64,000 nucleotides of DNA from Clusia tigrina (taxonomy: Eukaryota; Arthropoda; Insecta; Diptera; Clusiidae): NCBI GenBank assembly GCA_920105625.2, contig OV050030.1, positions 182,408,315 through 182,472,314 on the forward strand, read 5' to 3'. The position numbers and the translations under genes were made by a program. Positions 49,404 to 60,570 of this stretch are shown piece after piece; position 1 is the first letter of the stretch, and each line of letters starts with the position of its first letter. The notes under the pieces are model-generated. The model ran no database searches. It worked only from the letters and a program-made list of their open reading frames with translations, and was not told the DNA's origin.

Positions 49404-51248
49404 ATGTCTACCGAAAGTAATCCAGTAGAACAACCTGATAAGCATCCAGCTCCAGTACAAGAAGCCACAGATCTCAAAGACGGCATAAGTCATACACCAG
49501 CTAAGCGAAGACGATCTGTGTCACCCTCGTCAGTATTGTTGCTATGCATATGCTTTCTAATTGCTCTAGTAGCAGGTGATGACCCCATTACTAAGGTACC
49601 TTTCGGAAGTCAAACAGGACTCTATTTCGAAAAAATGGGTCTGACTTACTTAACAACAACAGATTGGAATATAGTTGTGTATTACAATATGTCCCAATAC
49701 TGGCTTGAGCGCAACCACATAATGCAAGGAATAACTGCAATGCAGCGAGCGTGTTCACGTATCCAAAGCGGTACAATTAATTGTGAGAAAACTGTGGACC
49801 AGTTCCGTACTAAATGGCAGCTAATCCAACAAGATGATGAGTACTTACAATACGACGAACAAATCCATCGTCAACGGCGAGACGCTCCATTAGCAATTGT
49901 TGGAAGCTTGTCTAATCCGTTGTTTGGAATTTTGGACTCCAACTATGCTAAAGAAATGTCTGCAACGATAAACGGCATATCCCACAACGAAGAACATCTT
50001 CTGCACCTAATTCGAAACCAAACATCGGTAATTGACTCCACTAGCAATATTTTAAATAAATCTGACGATCAAATTCACCAACTACACAAGCAAATAAAAT
50101 ATTTATATAGCCAGCAGGACAACTTCACAAAGTCAGAATCCCACCATACAATAGCCGAAATGTTTAATGCGATGTCCGGTCGAGTACTTATGGCTATGCA
50201 GGACTACCAACGAAATCAAGAGCTCTTTTTAGATGTACTGACGGACACACATCATGGACAGCTCAATCCTCTTCTGCTGTATCCGTCTCAGCTGCAACAA
50301 CAACTGAGAGCAATCAAAGACCATCTCCCACCAACGTTACAAGTTCCCAGCAAGAATACCATTGAGATCCTTAAACTCATCTCTGTGGAAACACGCATCA
50401 CGCCAACTGAGATGATTGTGCGTCTTAAGTTACCATTAACTAATCAAGAACAATTCGAATTGGTACATGTGACTCGACTACCTATATTGGGAGGCACTGG
50501 AATTTTCATGTTGGAAGGGACAATCGAGTATATAGTCACTAATCTACATCGAGACAAATATTATTCGTTATCAGCAGGAGAATTGTCAACATGCACTGCA
50601 TTCAATTCTAATATGCATGTATGCAAGCAATTACATATAACACATCGCATTACATCAACCAATCGACTATGTTAGATGGAAATATTATGTCAAACTCCAA
50701 ACCCAAAAAGCTGCAAGGTTCATCGCACACACGACTCACCTCAATGGATTCCACTACTTAAAGAAAACTCATGGATCTACATCGCACAGGCAGCTCGTAC
50801 AATCAGCATCATCTGCGGTTCAGACATCCTTACAGAATTATTGGAGGGAATAGGAACCTTAACCTTGAGACAAGGATGCAGAGATGGAGACAAGGATAAG
50901 AGTATACAACCATAATGGCACATCAGACATATGTTTCAAAGGTCACCAGCACGATCATATCGAAAGTGGATCGCAGATTATATAATGGCTGCAACACACT
51001 CATTAGAATACCAGTCCAACCTGACGGACGATGTTCAAGTACTACATGAACATATGCAACAATTGCAAAACAATGAGCAAATGGATCTACCGCTTAAGAG
51101 CCGAGAAGTCCATCAGTTCAGCATCGGATATATTAGTTTGCTCATCACATTGATCTGTCTTATCTGGATCTCTTACCAGCGATATTCGAAGCAAAAGAGG
51201 CGACGAGCTCCAGATTTTCGAGTACGGGTTCGCGCAAACAGCATTTAA
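49404..51248 (+). pseudogene. env: Envelope gene of BEL/Pao element
   Basis: In frame with the integrase end, with no stop between, an env-like protein starts near ATG 49404. A hydrophobic signal-like stretch lies at about 49527-49580. A furin-type site RQRR near 49880 is followed by a glycine-rich, fusion-peptide-like region and long heptad-like helices. Several N-x-S/T sites are visible. Stops at 50673 and near 50913 interrupt the ectodomain. The last part (50931-51248) ends with a single membrane segment near 51115-51180 and a basic tail. The layout resembles the baculovirus-F-like envelopes of errantiviruses and roo. It is broken and cannot give an intact protein. Confidence 0.8.
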
Positions 51249-51272
51249 TTCGAAGTTGAGAATATGCTCAAC

Positions 51273-51300
51273 AGGCGGGAGGATGTTTGTACCTGCTCCA
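51273..51300 (+). other. Polypurine tract and 17-bp stub of BEL 3' LTR
   Basis: AGGCGGGAGGA (51273-51283) precedes TGTTTGTACCTGCTCCA, the first 17 bp of the LTR. Foreign sequence follows from 51301. Confidence 0.87.
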
Positions 51301-51367
51301 ATCCAATCCAAAAATATTAAAATATTCTGTAGTTCAATTACGCCTTTCTTGGCTTCCATGGCCCGTA

Positions 51368-51760
51368 TCATTCTTTTTGGCACTTCTTGTGATTCTTTAT
51401 CTGTTGATTGATGGTTATCTTCTCTTCTTTTGTTGTTGCCAAATTTAATTGAAAATAGAGTTGTGCCAATTTTTGTCTAAACTGGATTTTTTTTCCTCCT
51501 CTTGCCTTCTTTTTGGGTTGTGGTGGCGGAGGTGTTGTACTTGGCTTCTTGTTCCTTTGTTGACGTCTTGTGTATTCTTCAATTGATATCGGTCTTAGTC
51601 CTAAATTTTTTGGTGTTGGGACATAAGAAGGTATTTGTGGCTCGTTTGTGTTTGTGGCCTGTGGAACGTATGGAATTTTAAAATATGCAGTCCACTTCTG
51701 GAATATGGAGTCCACTTGTGCTTTTAATTCTTCTTCGTGGTTTTCTTTACTGATGTCCAT
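51368..51760 (-). CDS. Leader ORF upstream of gag in 412-like copy 1
   Basis: 130 codons from ATG 51760 (MDISKENHEEELKAQ) lie between the tRNA-Arg primer site (51922-51909) and the BEL insertion, on the element strand. The N-terminal half has an acidic/aromatic stretch (FQKWTAYFKIPYVPQ). The middle is proline-rich. A short TTPPPPQPKKKARGGKK segment gives a basic patch that could bind nucleic acid, and the C-terminus is helical and charged. Copy 2 keeps the same frame at the start but carries deletions. Small leader ORFs exist in 412-type elements; I know no function for this one. It might be the displaced N-terminal part of gag. Confidence 0.6.
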   Translation of the reverse strand: MDISKENHEEELKAQVDSIFQKWTAYFKIPYVPQATNTNEPQIPSYVPTPKNLGLRPISIEEYTRRQQRNKKPSTTPPPPQPKKKARGGKKIQFRQKLAQLYFQLNLATTKEEKITINQQIKNHKKCQKE

Positions 51761-51908
51761 AGCTCGGAATGTGTGGCAGTAAAAAATATTTCAACTACTG
51801 CGGGATGGTGTATTTATTCAGCTATTCCGGAACGGTTGGCAGGAAAAAATATATTTTAGTTTTCTGATGTATTTAGGAAACAAATTATTCAGCTATCCCG
51901 ATTCGGTG

Positions 51909-51922
51909 TGGCAGGATCGCCA
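51909..51922 (-). other. tRNA-Arg primer-binding site after LTR2
   Basis: Minus-strand TGGCGATCCTGCCA abuts LTR2 and equals the complement of a tRNA-Arg 3' end, the primer used by the 412/mdg1 group. Confidence 0.82.
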
Positions 51923-52491
51923 TGTAAAAGTGCAGACTTATAAGCTTGACTAGAAGCGAACCGATGCAACAGGATTTGCCTAATGTTTGTACAGCGGGGC
52001 AGACCGCTCTTCTGTCAGGCGAATAGCCTAATTAGTTTTGCTTCTTTAAATTTTAAATAGCGTAGAAAACGCTAAATTTTGGAGACAAAGAAAGATGTAG
52101 GCTGGTATCAAGCTGTCAGTTTTCTCTCTGACACTTTATTCTAAATGTACCTCCATTTATATCTAAATTAATACATGGTTTTTATGGGCCGCCTTGCAAG
52201 TGCCCATAGCATAGAAATTGCTTAGATTGCAATTTTGCTAGTTTGATCCGAATTTCCTGCGCGTCAATTCATAATTTTCAAGAGCGCCATATCAGCGGAA
52301 AACTCTTGCGGTGACTTAGCAGAGCATAGCCCTTCATGGTCAACGGTGCAGCCAACGCAGACAGCAAAACGTCGACAGCGAAACGTCGACAGCGAAACGT
52401 CGACAGCAAAGCGTGCGTTTGCATTTTCGGCGATTGCTTCTGAGTTGCTGTTTAGCTCGTTGGCCAGGAAGGCAGTATAAGTATGTGTCTA

Positions 52492-53654
52492 CGAGGGCGG
52501 ATTGATATTGAAGCTACCTAGCGCTAGATGGCAGCACAAACACATTTTAGCAATTGGGATCTGTCAAACGTCAGCTGTTAAAATTTCACCGAAATTCATC
52601 GATTAGTTTATTTGTTGTAGTCGTTTGAAGTAATCAACTTTTGTGCTTCTTGAAAAATGGAAAAAATCGAATTTCGTGCAGTGATTAAACACTATTATTT
52701 GAAAGGGAAAACGGCGAAAGAGACAAAAGAAAAGCTCGATAAACATTACGGTGAGTCTACTCCGTCAGATTACATGGTAAAATATAGGATTGCTGAATTT
52801 AAACGCAGCCGAACAAGCACTGCAACAATACCATCAACATGAAGGCCAAAAGAGGTGGTTACTGAAGAAAATATCTAGAAAATCCTCGATATCGTTATGA
52901 ATGATCGCCGAGTCAAGTTGCGTGAGATTGTTGAAATGGTAAACATATCATATGAACGTGTGTTCAACATTTGCATATGAAAAAGCTAACGGCAAGATGG
53001 GTGCCGGGTTTGCTCAGTGTCGAACAAAAACGAGTTCGACAGACCACTTCACAGCGGTGTTTGGACATGATAAAGTGTAATCCTGTTGTTTTTTGGCGTC
53101 TATTAATAACTGTTGATGAAAAGTGGGTCCACCACTACACACCTGAAACAATGGGTGGAAGCTGGTGGAAGTGCTCCGAAGACGGCGAAGGCAGTGAAAT
53201 CGGCTGGCAAGGTTATGGCCCTGTATTTTGAGATGCACACGGAATATTGCTCATCGATGATCTTGAAAAAGGATCCACAATCACAGGAAAGTATCATGGT
53301 GCATTATTGGATCAATTGATTAATGCAATAATGGAAAAAAGACCACATTTAAAGAAGAAAAAAAATGCTCTTTCTTCAACACAACGCACTGGTTCACACA
53401 GCATTAGATACGATGCTAAAATTACATGAAATACACTTCGAATTGGTTAATCATCCACCTTATAGTCCAGATTTAGCTCCTAGTGACTTTTTACTGTTTC
53501 CAAACTTGAAAAAATGACTCGCAGGAAAAAGATTCATCTCAAACGAAGAAGTGATTACCGAGATGGTATAAAAAAGTTGGAATATCGTCTTACTAAGTGT
53601 GTCGAAGTAAAAGGAGACTATGTTGAGAAAAAAATGGTTTTTGAAAAAAAACCA
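52492..53654 (+). mobile_element. Mellifera-type mariner inside LTR2
   Basis: Same insertion point (TA at 52490-52491), same truncated right end and same defects as the copy in LTR1. The two are related by duplication and not by independent insertion. Confidence 0.88.
52657..53640 (+). pseudogene. Mellifera-type mariner transposase, second copy
   Basis: Starts MEKIEFRAVIKHYYLKGKTAKE at ATG 52657. It shares the stop after TIPST, the stop after EENI, the His replacing the second catalytic Asp (LQHNALVH) and the frameshift before it with the LTR1 copy. It has extra private damage: a small deletion near 52972, a deletion in the ETKNQSKQW region near 53150, and a TGA near 53515 after the FPNLKK block. 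It keeps more of the KHYGESTPSDYMVKYRI section than the LTR1 copy, which has an indel near 25950. Confidence 0.87.
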
Positions 53655-53819
53655 TTTTTGTGGCGGCTTGCAAGAGGATTTACAATGTTTATGAATTCTT
53701 ATGTATATATGCGTGTACGCTACAATATGTTTATGAGTAAATAAGTATGTTACAATTTATATAAGTAAATAAGTATGTTACAATGTATATATGTATATGT
53801 ATGTTACATGTACACTACA

Positions 53820-53830
53820 CCCTACCCCTT
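53820..53830 (-). other. Polypurine tract before LTR2
   Basis: Minus-strand AAGGGGTAGGG, identical to the tract before LTR1. Confidence 0.85.
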
Positions 53831-53948
53831 AAGATACATTTTATGAAATAAAATTTAAAAAATTTAATTAACTTACAAATGTTTTAATTTTTAGTTATTC
53901 CTTAACCAAATTTATTGCTGTACATTTATATATCGCTTACTGTTATTT

Positions 53949-56900
53949 TTGTGTATTGTTTTGTTTTTTCCTTTATCAATAATTATTATATTAACTCCTA
54001 TGATATCTTCTACTCTATATGGTCCTATATATGGTAGATCTAGTTGTTTCCTATTACTAATTTTTACTAATATTAATTCTCATATTTTTATACTAATTGG
54101 TGTAGCAAGTAAATCTGTATTATCTTTTCTATTTATTTTTGCTATTTCTACAAGGCTTTTGGCTCTTTCTAAGGCTGATTGTAACCTAGTTCGTAATTCA
54201 TTGTAATAGTCATCATAGTTATAAATTTGTCAGAGATTACGTCATTTGGTAATAAAGCAAATTCTCCATAAATTAATTCATGAGGACTGTAATTTGTATC
54301 GGCATGTGGTGTCGTATTATACGCAAAGGTGTAATACGACATGCATTCATGCCAACTATTTTCATTTTTTGAATTTAATAAAAATTCGTTCAGAACGCGA
54401 TGATTGCGTTCAACAGTGCCTAATGTTTCATGATGATAGGGGGTAGAAAATGTTTGTGTTATTTTTAATATATTGCAGATATTTTGCATTAGTTCATTTT
54501 TAAATTCCGTACCCATATCTGATTTCATTACTTTAAAACAACCAAATTTAAGAATAAATTCATTCACCAATGTCTATGCAATTGTTCTTGCATCTTTTGA
54601 CTTAATAGGATGTGCAATAACAAATGTTGTTAATTCGCATTGCATGTCTTACTGTATCGATTGCTATTACTTCAAAGCTTTTGGCTGGAGTGTCTGTTAT
54701 TGTCAATTTTTCTTTAACATGTGTCGTGATTTTATTTTTGGCACACATTTGACATTGATTGGATACAAAGTCGCGAACCGTTTTTCGCATATTTTTCCAG
54801 ATATACTTTTGTTGTAATTTTAAAAGTGTTTTTCTGATATCAATGTGTCCAGCATAACTTGCTGTGTGATATGAATGAGTTTGTATTTTATTATATCATC
54901 TATAATTCTTTGGGGACTTTTAAATATAATTATGTTTATTGGTGAACGTGATTTATGCATATACGAGTATGCGTTGTACAACTTTTTAAATTTTTCATAT
55001 TTGATCTTTTCAAATATAGCATCATTTCTATCTAGCGCTATAGTATTTATATTTTCTTTTCTCATGGGTGATGTCAACTTCTCCAAAACTGAAACGAATT
55101 TCGAGTGAGGATTATCATTGCATCTTCCAGATGTCAGATTAATTTTAGTTGAAACGAATTTCGAAACAAAATTTTCACTGAATCGGACTTTAATTGCAGT
55201 ATTTTCGATATCGATAGTTATATAATTATTGGCCAAATTTATATCGTTCGCTATTTCCAGTTTTAGACATCTCATGTATCAGAGAGCGATGTGCATTCCC
55301 AAATGTAAAGTTGATCAGGCTTTACTGAGTATGCATCTTTCTACCCTTGCGCGCTTTTTAACATGCCCCTTGTTGTTATTCGAATTTCTTTTTTGTTTCC
55401 TATCTCATTCGGTATCATAGCTTTAAGTGTATCAGAGTTTATTTGTATACGTGATAGTGCGTCAGCATTAGTATTTAACTTTCCTTTCTTGTAAATTATC
55501 TCAAAATCATAATCGGCTAAATCCAAACGAATACGTGTGAGCTTGGAAGAAGGTTTTTTGTGAGTAAATAAAGATATTAAAGGCCTATGGTCTGTTATTA
55601 CTTTGAACTTACGTCCGTAGAGGTATGGACGAAAAAATTGTATGGCCCAATGTATGGCTAATAATTCTTTTTCGATAGAGATTGCTTATTTAAAGATTTA
55701 CTAGCATAGGATATTGGCAAATATGTTCCAATGTCTACTTGTGAAATTACTGCACCTAGTGCGAAATTTGAAGCATCTGTGGTTAAAACAAATTCTTTAT
55801 CCAAATTGGGATATTGTAGTATTGGAGGATTTATTAACTTTGTCTTAAGTGTCTGAAAAGCATTTTGACATTCTGGTGTCCATTCAAACTTTTGGGCTTT
55901 CTTCAATAGGGCATTGAGACATTTTGCAATACCAGCAAAATTTGGAATAAATCTGCGGTAGTAGTTGCAGAATGCTACAAATCGCCTGACATCATCTGCG
56001 TTTTTGGGTTCTGGGTATTTTTGTAAAGTTGTATTTTTATTTGGATCTGGTTTTATGCCTTGATCAGTTATCAAATGGCCCAAATATACTACTTCAGGCT
56101 TCATAAAGCAACATTTGTTAGCACTTAGTTTAAGATTGTATTTTTCTAATATTTCAAATACTCTTTGTAAATTTTTATTGTGATGCTTTATGCTGCAACC
56201 AAAAACTATGATGTCATCTATATAAAGGAAAGCTTCTGATTCTAAACCACTCAAGCCCAAAGTTAACATCCTTTGAAAACTATTAGATGAAATTAGTGTT
56301 GAAAAAGCTGTGGTTTGACTTTTTATTTAATGGTATTTGATGAAAAGAACTAATCATGTCTAATGTGGAAAAATAACGTGCTCTTCCAAGTATATCTAAG
56401 ATGTCTTCAATTCTTGTCAGAGGAAATTGATCGTTTACAATTTTTGTGTTTAGCTTTCTGAAATCTACTACCAGTCGCCAATTTTTGTTACCATCTAAAC
56501 TTTTCTTTGGTACTAGCAGTAGTTAAGAATTGTAAGGTCTGACAGAAGGTTCTATAATGTCATTTGATAATAAGCCAGCTATTTGGGTATTTATTATATC
56601 ATGATGTGCATGTGGCAAACTGTAATTTTTTATATAGACAGGGGAATCATCAACAGTTTGGACATTCTGCGTGTAAAAATTATTTGTAGTTAATTGTTCA
56701 TTTTCCAAATGGAAAATGCCTTGATATCTTTTGAAAATTCTAAGTAGATCTTTATTTGTATTCTGTTCAATTTTCAAAGTTGATTTCAATTTATTAAATC
56801 TTTCTTCTGATTGTACAGTGTTGTTCACTTTTAATATATTATAGTCTTTAAGTGGCTCTACTTCGACGTCAAATAAGGGTAGTTGTATATCACTTTCTGT

Positions 56901-57460
56901 AGTGTTCAATATCTTGACATGTCGCAGCCATTCAAAGGTACTATTGAATTACATACAAATACTCCAGGCAGAATTTGCATACTGTGAATAATACTGTCTT
57001 CCTCTATCTGTATATTTATCGGATGGATTGATTCAGAACGAGCTGGTAAAATTCGTTTTGTGTATGAAAATTTTGTGTGTAGGGGTGTGACAAGCTCTTC
57101 ATTTGCTATACATAAAGTGACCGTGAAGGTCTCAAAAATTATTTTTGAAATATATTTTATAAAAAAATCTCGACCTAACAGACAATGTGTTTGTATTGGA
57201 AAGTCTTCAATTACTATACAGAAAGTATGTTCTAGCTGAGCATCTTGAATTGATAAATTCAGAGTAGTTGTGCCAAGAGAAGAAATCTCTTGAGCTGTTA
57301 TGCCTGTGAATTTTGTTGTATTCAATTTGTTAATACATAAGTCCTCAAAAATATTTGAATATTTGCATATAGACACATCTGCACCAGTATCTAATAAAAA
57401 GTGCAGTGTGCTCCTACTAACATATTTAAACGTTATATAGTTAGTAAGCTCTTTTGATAG
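53949..57460 (-). pseudogene. pol: 412-like pol, copy 2: protease, RT, RNase H, integrase
   Basis: Protease DTGADVS lies near 57375, with LLGRDF. A frameshift near 56906 (ORFs 57376-56906 and 56909-56523) breaks it, and the stop near 56521 is shared with copy 1. RT keeps the catalytic YIDD (56220) and DDVRRFVAFCNYYRRFIPNF. RNase H has TTDASNFALG and, in another frame, NTNADALSRI (55526-55341). The integrase zinc region has CQMCAKNKITTHV (54790-54602). The core has KSDMGTEFKNE and LGTVERNHRV (54570-54169). The copy is several percent different from copy 1 but shares its main RT defects. Confidence 0.9.
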
Positions 57461-57474
57461 AAAATAAATTTTAT

Positions 57475-58580
57475 TCAGTTGTTGTTGCCCGAGGTTAAGT
57501 CTATTTCGCGTGACTGCCTCGGGTCGTATTCGTTTCCCTGATCCTCAAGGAAGTGAATACGACGATTAGTGTTACGATTAGTATTGTTAGTAATGTTAAA
57601 ACTTCGCAACCTTGACGGAATACGCGTATTTTGTTGTGAACGGTAATTTCTATTAGAATTTGAATTATTTCTGTTATTATTTGTATTCCTATTATTGTAA
57701 AAATTTCTATTGTCTTGAACATTGATGTTTCTGTCTCTGAAGTTCTGTCGTCTATATTGCAAATTTCTATTTTGTTGGTTTTGTTGATATTGAAAACTTC
57801 TATTGGGTTGTTGTTGTTGGTGCCTGTTATTGCGTCTGATTTGAAAAATACTATTGTTAGGTTCTTTTTCCATGTCTATGCACAAATTTACTGCGTCAGT
57901 GAGTGTTGTTGGTCTTGCGGCAAATACCGTTAGTCTATATTTTTCATTAATACCGGACTGAAATGTATTTAATGCAGTTTTTTTCATTTATTGTGGTAGT
58001 TGCTTCAATTGTTTCGGTACTTGGTTGTTTTAGATCTCAAATTTGCAAGTCTGTAAGATTTGAAATTAAATCCAAAATTTTGTCTCTAAAATCTGTGATA
58101 CTATTGTTATTTTGTGTGCAAAGAGTCAAAGAGTTTTGAATTTGTCTTACAGTATGTGCAGTTTTGTACACTTTATTAATTAATCTTGATGTTAGTTCTT
58201 CCAGTGTATTTGGAACTTTGAATGACCCTATTGCTGTTCTAACTTTATCAGATAATTTGACATAAAATACATATTCTAACAGAAGATTATTTGCTTCTTC
58301 TTTTAATCCTATCATTGCAAATCTAATAGTATTGGTAAATGCAGTTAATAATTTACCATTTCCCTCAAAATTGGGTATAAATTTTGATGCAGTTTCTAAA
58401 CTAAAATCAGCCATTTCTGCTACGTTTTTGATTGTTTTATTATTACTGATTAATTCCTTAATAAAATCACTTATTGTTTTAAATATTACTATAGTGTCTT
58501 ATTGATTTAAATTTGGTATTTGTTGGAGTTCTAGCTCAAAAAGTGCGGTTTGTTCATCTAAAGAAGATTGTAATTCAATG
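57475..58580 (-). pseudogene. gag: 412-like gag, copy 2
   Basis: The capsid part at 58414-58037 starts MADFSLETASKFIPNFEG and reaches DFRDKILDLISNLTDLQI before a stop, reading further than copy 1. The C-terminal part, 57987-57475, is an intact Asn/Arg/Gln-rich nucleocapsid with RNLQYRRQNFRDRNINVQ and an end in DLTSGNNN. Pol follows in a different frame with overlap, as in this group. No zinc knuckle is present. A stop near 58035 splits gag, as does upstream decay near 58490. Confidence 0.85.
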
Positions 58581-58589
58581 ACAGAATAT

Positions 58590-59021
58590 ATTCAAATGAA
58601 TAGAATATGTTCTGTTACGATTTTTTCGCAAATTTTTGACAATTAATTCAAGTTTTTCAATCGAAATTATTGGCATCTTTCTTGTTTTTATTTATGATTA
58701 TTTCCTTGATACCACCTCACTTAAATCAAAAATTGATTTGGCTGCTTTTAAAGTCTGTTTTTTATTGTACTCTCGATACATTTGAAGAAGTATAATTAGG
58801 AATTGTATTCCTACTATAAATAAAATTATCAATAGTTTAATGTCGTGTTCATCAAGGGTTTCTGTGTGTTAAACCTGATTATTAAGAATTGTTACTTGAG
58901 GATCACCATTATGGTTTTGAAACTTTGACTGTGTTTTCCCCATTTTTATATATATAATTTTTTTTGCGCTTATTTTATAACATCATTTCTCTTAAATATA
59001 ATGTAATCTTTTCATTTCTTA
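58590..59021 (-). other. 412-like leader, copy 2, gag-proximal part
   Basis: Noncoding AT-rich sequence aligned with 31801-32225 of copy 1, leading into (TA)n. Confidence 0.75.
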
Positions 59022-59160
<139 letters not shown>

Positions 59161-59439
59161 TTATTTTATTTTATTTTTTAAATTTAATTAATTGATTTTA
59201 ATTGTAGACATTGAATTATATTTTTAAATTTAAATTAATTTTAATAGTTGACAATGAAAATATTTGAAATTTTGAATATAGGAAAAATATTTAAATATTC
59301 TGTAGTTCAAATACGCCTTTCTTGGCTTCCATGGCCCGTATCATTCTTTTTGGCACTTCTTGTGATTCTTTATCTGTTGATTTATGGTTATCTTCTCTTC
59401 TTTTGTTGTTGCCAAATTTAATTAAAAATAGAGTTGTGC

Positions 59440-59712
59440 CTATTTTTTTCTAAACTGGAATTTTTTTCCTCCTCTTGCCTTCTTTTTGGGTTGTGGTGGC
59501 GGAGGTGTTGTACTTGGCTTCTTGTTCCTTTGTTGAAGTCTTGTGTACTCTTCAATTGATATCAGTCGTGGTCCTAAATTTTTTGGTGTTGGGACATAAG
59601 AAGGTATTTGTGGCTCGTTTGTGATTGTGGCCTGTGGAACGTATGGAATTTTAAAATACGCAGTCCACTTCTGGAATAATTCTTCTTCGTGGTTTTCTTT
59701 ACTGATGTCCAT
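59440..59712 (-). pseudogene. Leader ORF in 412-like copy 2, damaged
   Basis: Counterpart of 51368-51760. It starts MDISKENHEEELFQKW at 59712, with an in-frame deletion of the AQVDSI segment, and keeps the proline-rich and PKKKARGGKK parts. It stops about 40 codons early at RKK because of a substitution. Confidence 0.65.
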
Positions 59713-59860
59713 AGCTCGGAATATGTGGCAGTAAAAAATATTTCAGCTACTGCGGAATGGTATATTTATTCAGCTATTCCGGAACGGTTGGCAGGAAAAA
59801 ATATATTTCAGTTTTCTGATGTATTTTGGAAACAAATTATTCAGCTATCCGGATTCGGTG

Positions 59861-59874
59861 TGGCAGGATCGCCA
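59861..59874 (-). other. tRNA-Arg primer-binding site after LTR3
   Basis: Minus-strand TGGCGATCCTGCCA, identical to 51909-51922. Confidence 0.82.
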
Positions 59875-60570
59875 TGTAAAAGTGCAGACTTATAAGCTTG
59901 ACTAGAAGCGAACCGATGCAACAGGATTTGCCAAATGTTTATACAGCGGGGTAGACCGCGCTGCTAATTGTTTTTGCTTATTTAAATTTTAAACAGCGTA
60001 GAAAGCAACGCTAAATTTTGTAGAGAAAGAAAGGTGTGTGCTGGTATCAAGCTGTCAGTTTTCTCTCTGACACTTTATTCTAAATTAACCTATATTTATA
60101 TCGAAATTAATACATGGTTTTTGTGGGCCGCCTTGCAAGTGCCCATACCATAGAAATTGCTTAGATTGCAATTTTGCTAGTTTGATCCGAATTTGCTGCG
60201 CGTCAATTCATAATTTTCAATAGCGCGATATCAGCGGAAAACTCCTTCGGTGACTTAGCAGAGCATTGCACTTCATGTTCAACGGTGCAGCCAACGCAGA
60301 CAGCAAAACGTCGACAGCGAAACGTCGACAGCGAAACGTCGACAGCAAAGCGTGCGCTTAAAATTTTCGGCGATTGCTTCTGAGTTGCTGTTTAGCTCGT
60401 TGGCCAGGAAGGCAGTATATGTATGTGTCTATGTTATTGTAGCGGCTTGCAAGAGGCTTTACAATGTTTATGAATTCTTATGTATTTATGCGTGTACGCT
60501 ACAATATGTTTATGAGTAAATAAGTATGTTACAATGTATATAAGTATATGTATGTTACATGCACACTACA
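59875..60570 (-). repeat. LTR3, 5' LTR of the tandem array
   Basis: At 696 bp, this is the only LTR without a mariner. The intact target reads GTCTATGTTATTGTAGCGGC near 60426. It lacks a 24-28 bp duplication present in LTR1 and LTR2 near 26970/53745. Its outer end abuts copia with CCTG at 60571. Confidence 0.92.

Larger units (their letters stand above)
43273..51300 (+). mobile_element. BEL/Pao element with env; 3' LTR almost lost
   Basis: An 8.0-kb BEL/Pao element on the plus strand has a 490-bp 5' LTR, tRNA-Thr-type primer site with an extended tRNA-like tail, gag-pol, env and polypurine tract. Only the first 17 bp of a 3' LTR remain (51284-51300), after which the 412-like leader resumes. 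The corresponding 412-like leader shows that roughly 140 bp of flank are missing too, so one deletion took the 3' LTR and the neighbouring leader. Open frames are long, with few stops, so the element is young compared with its neighbours. Confidence 0.9.
51923..53819 (-). repeat. LTR2, hybrid middle LTR of the tandem array
   Basis: This LTR serves both internal copies. Its right end (53655-53819) is identical to LTR1. Its inner end (51923 to about 52415) shares diagnostic bases with LTR3: TGTAAAAG, GACTTATAAG, GAAGCGAACC, CAACGGTGC and three uniform GTCGACAGC repeats. It contains the mariner at 52492-53654. Confidence 0.92.

Noticed and set aside
51309..51922. First reading of the 412-like LTRs as more than 1.2 kb with an ORF inside
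   Set aside because: LTR1 ends at 25108, and a tRNA-Arg primer site abuts the same point in LTR2 and LTR3, so the ORF lies in the leader and the LTR is about 0.7 kb.
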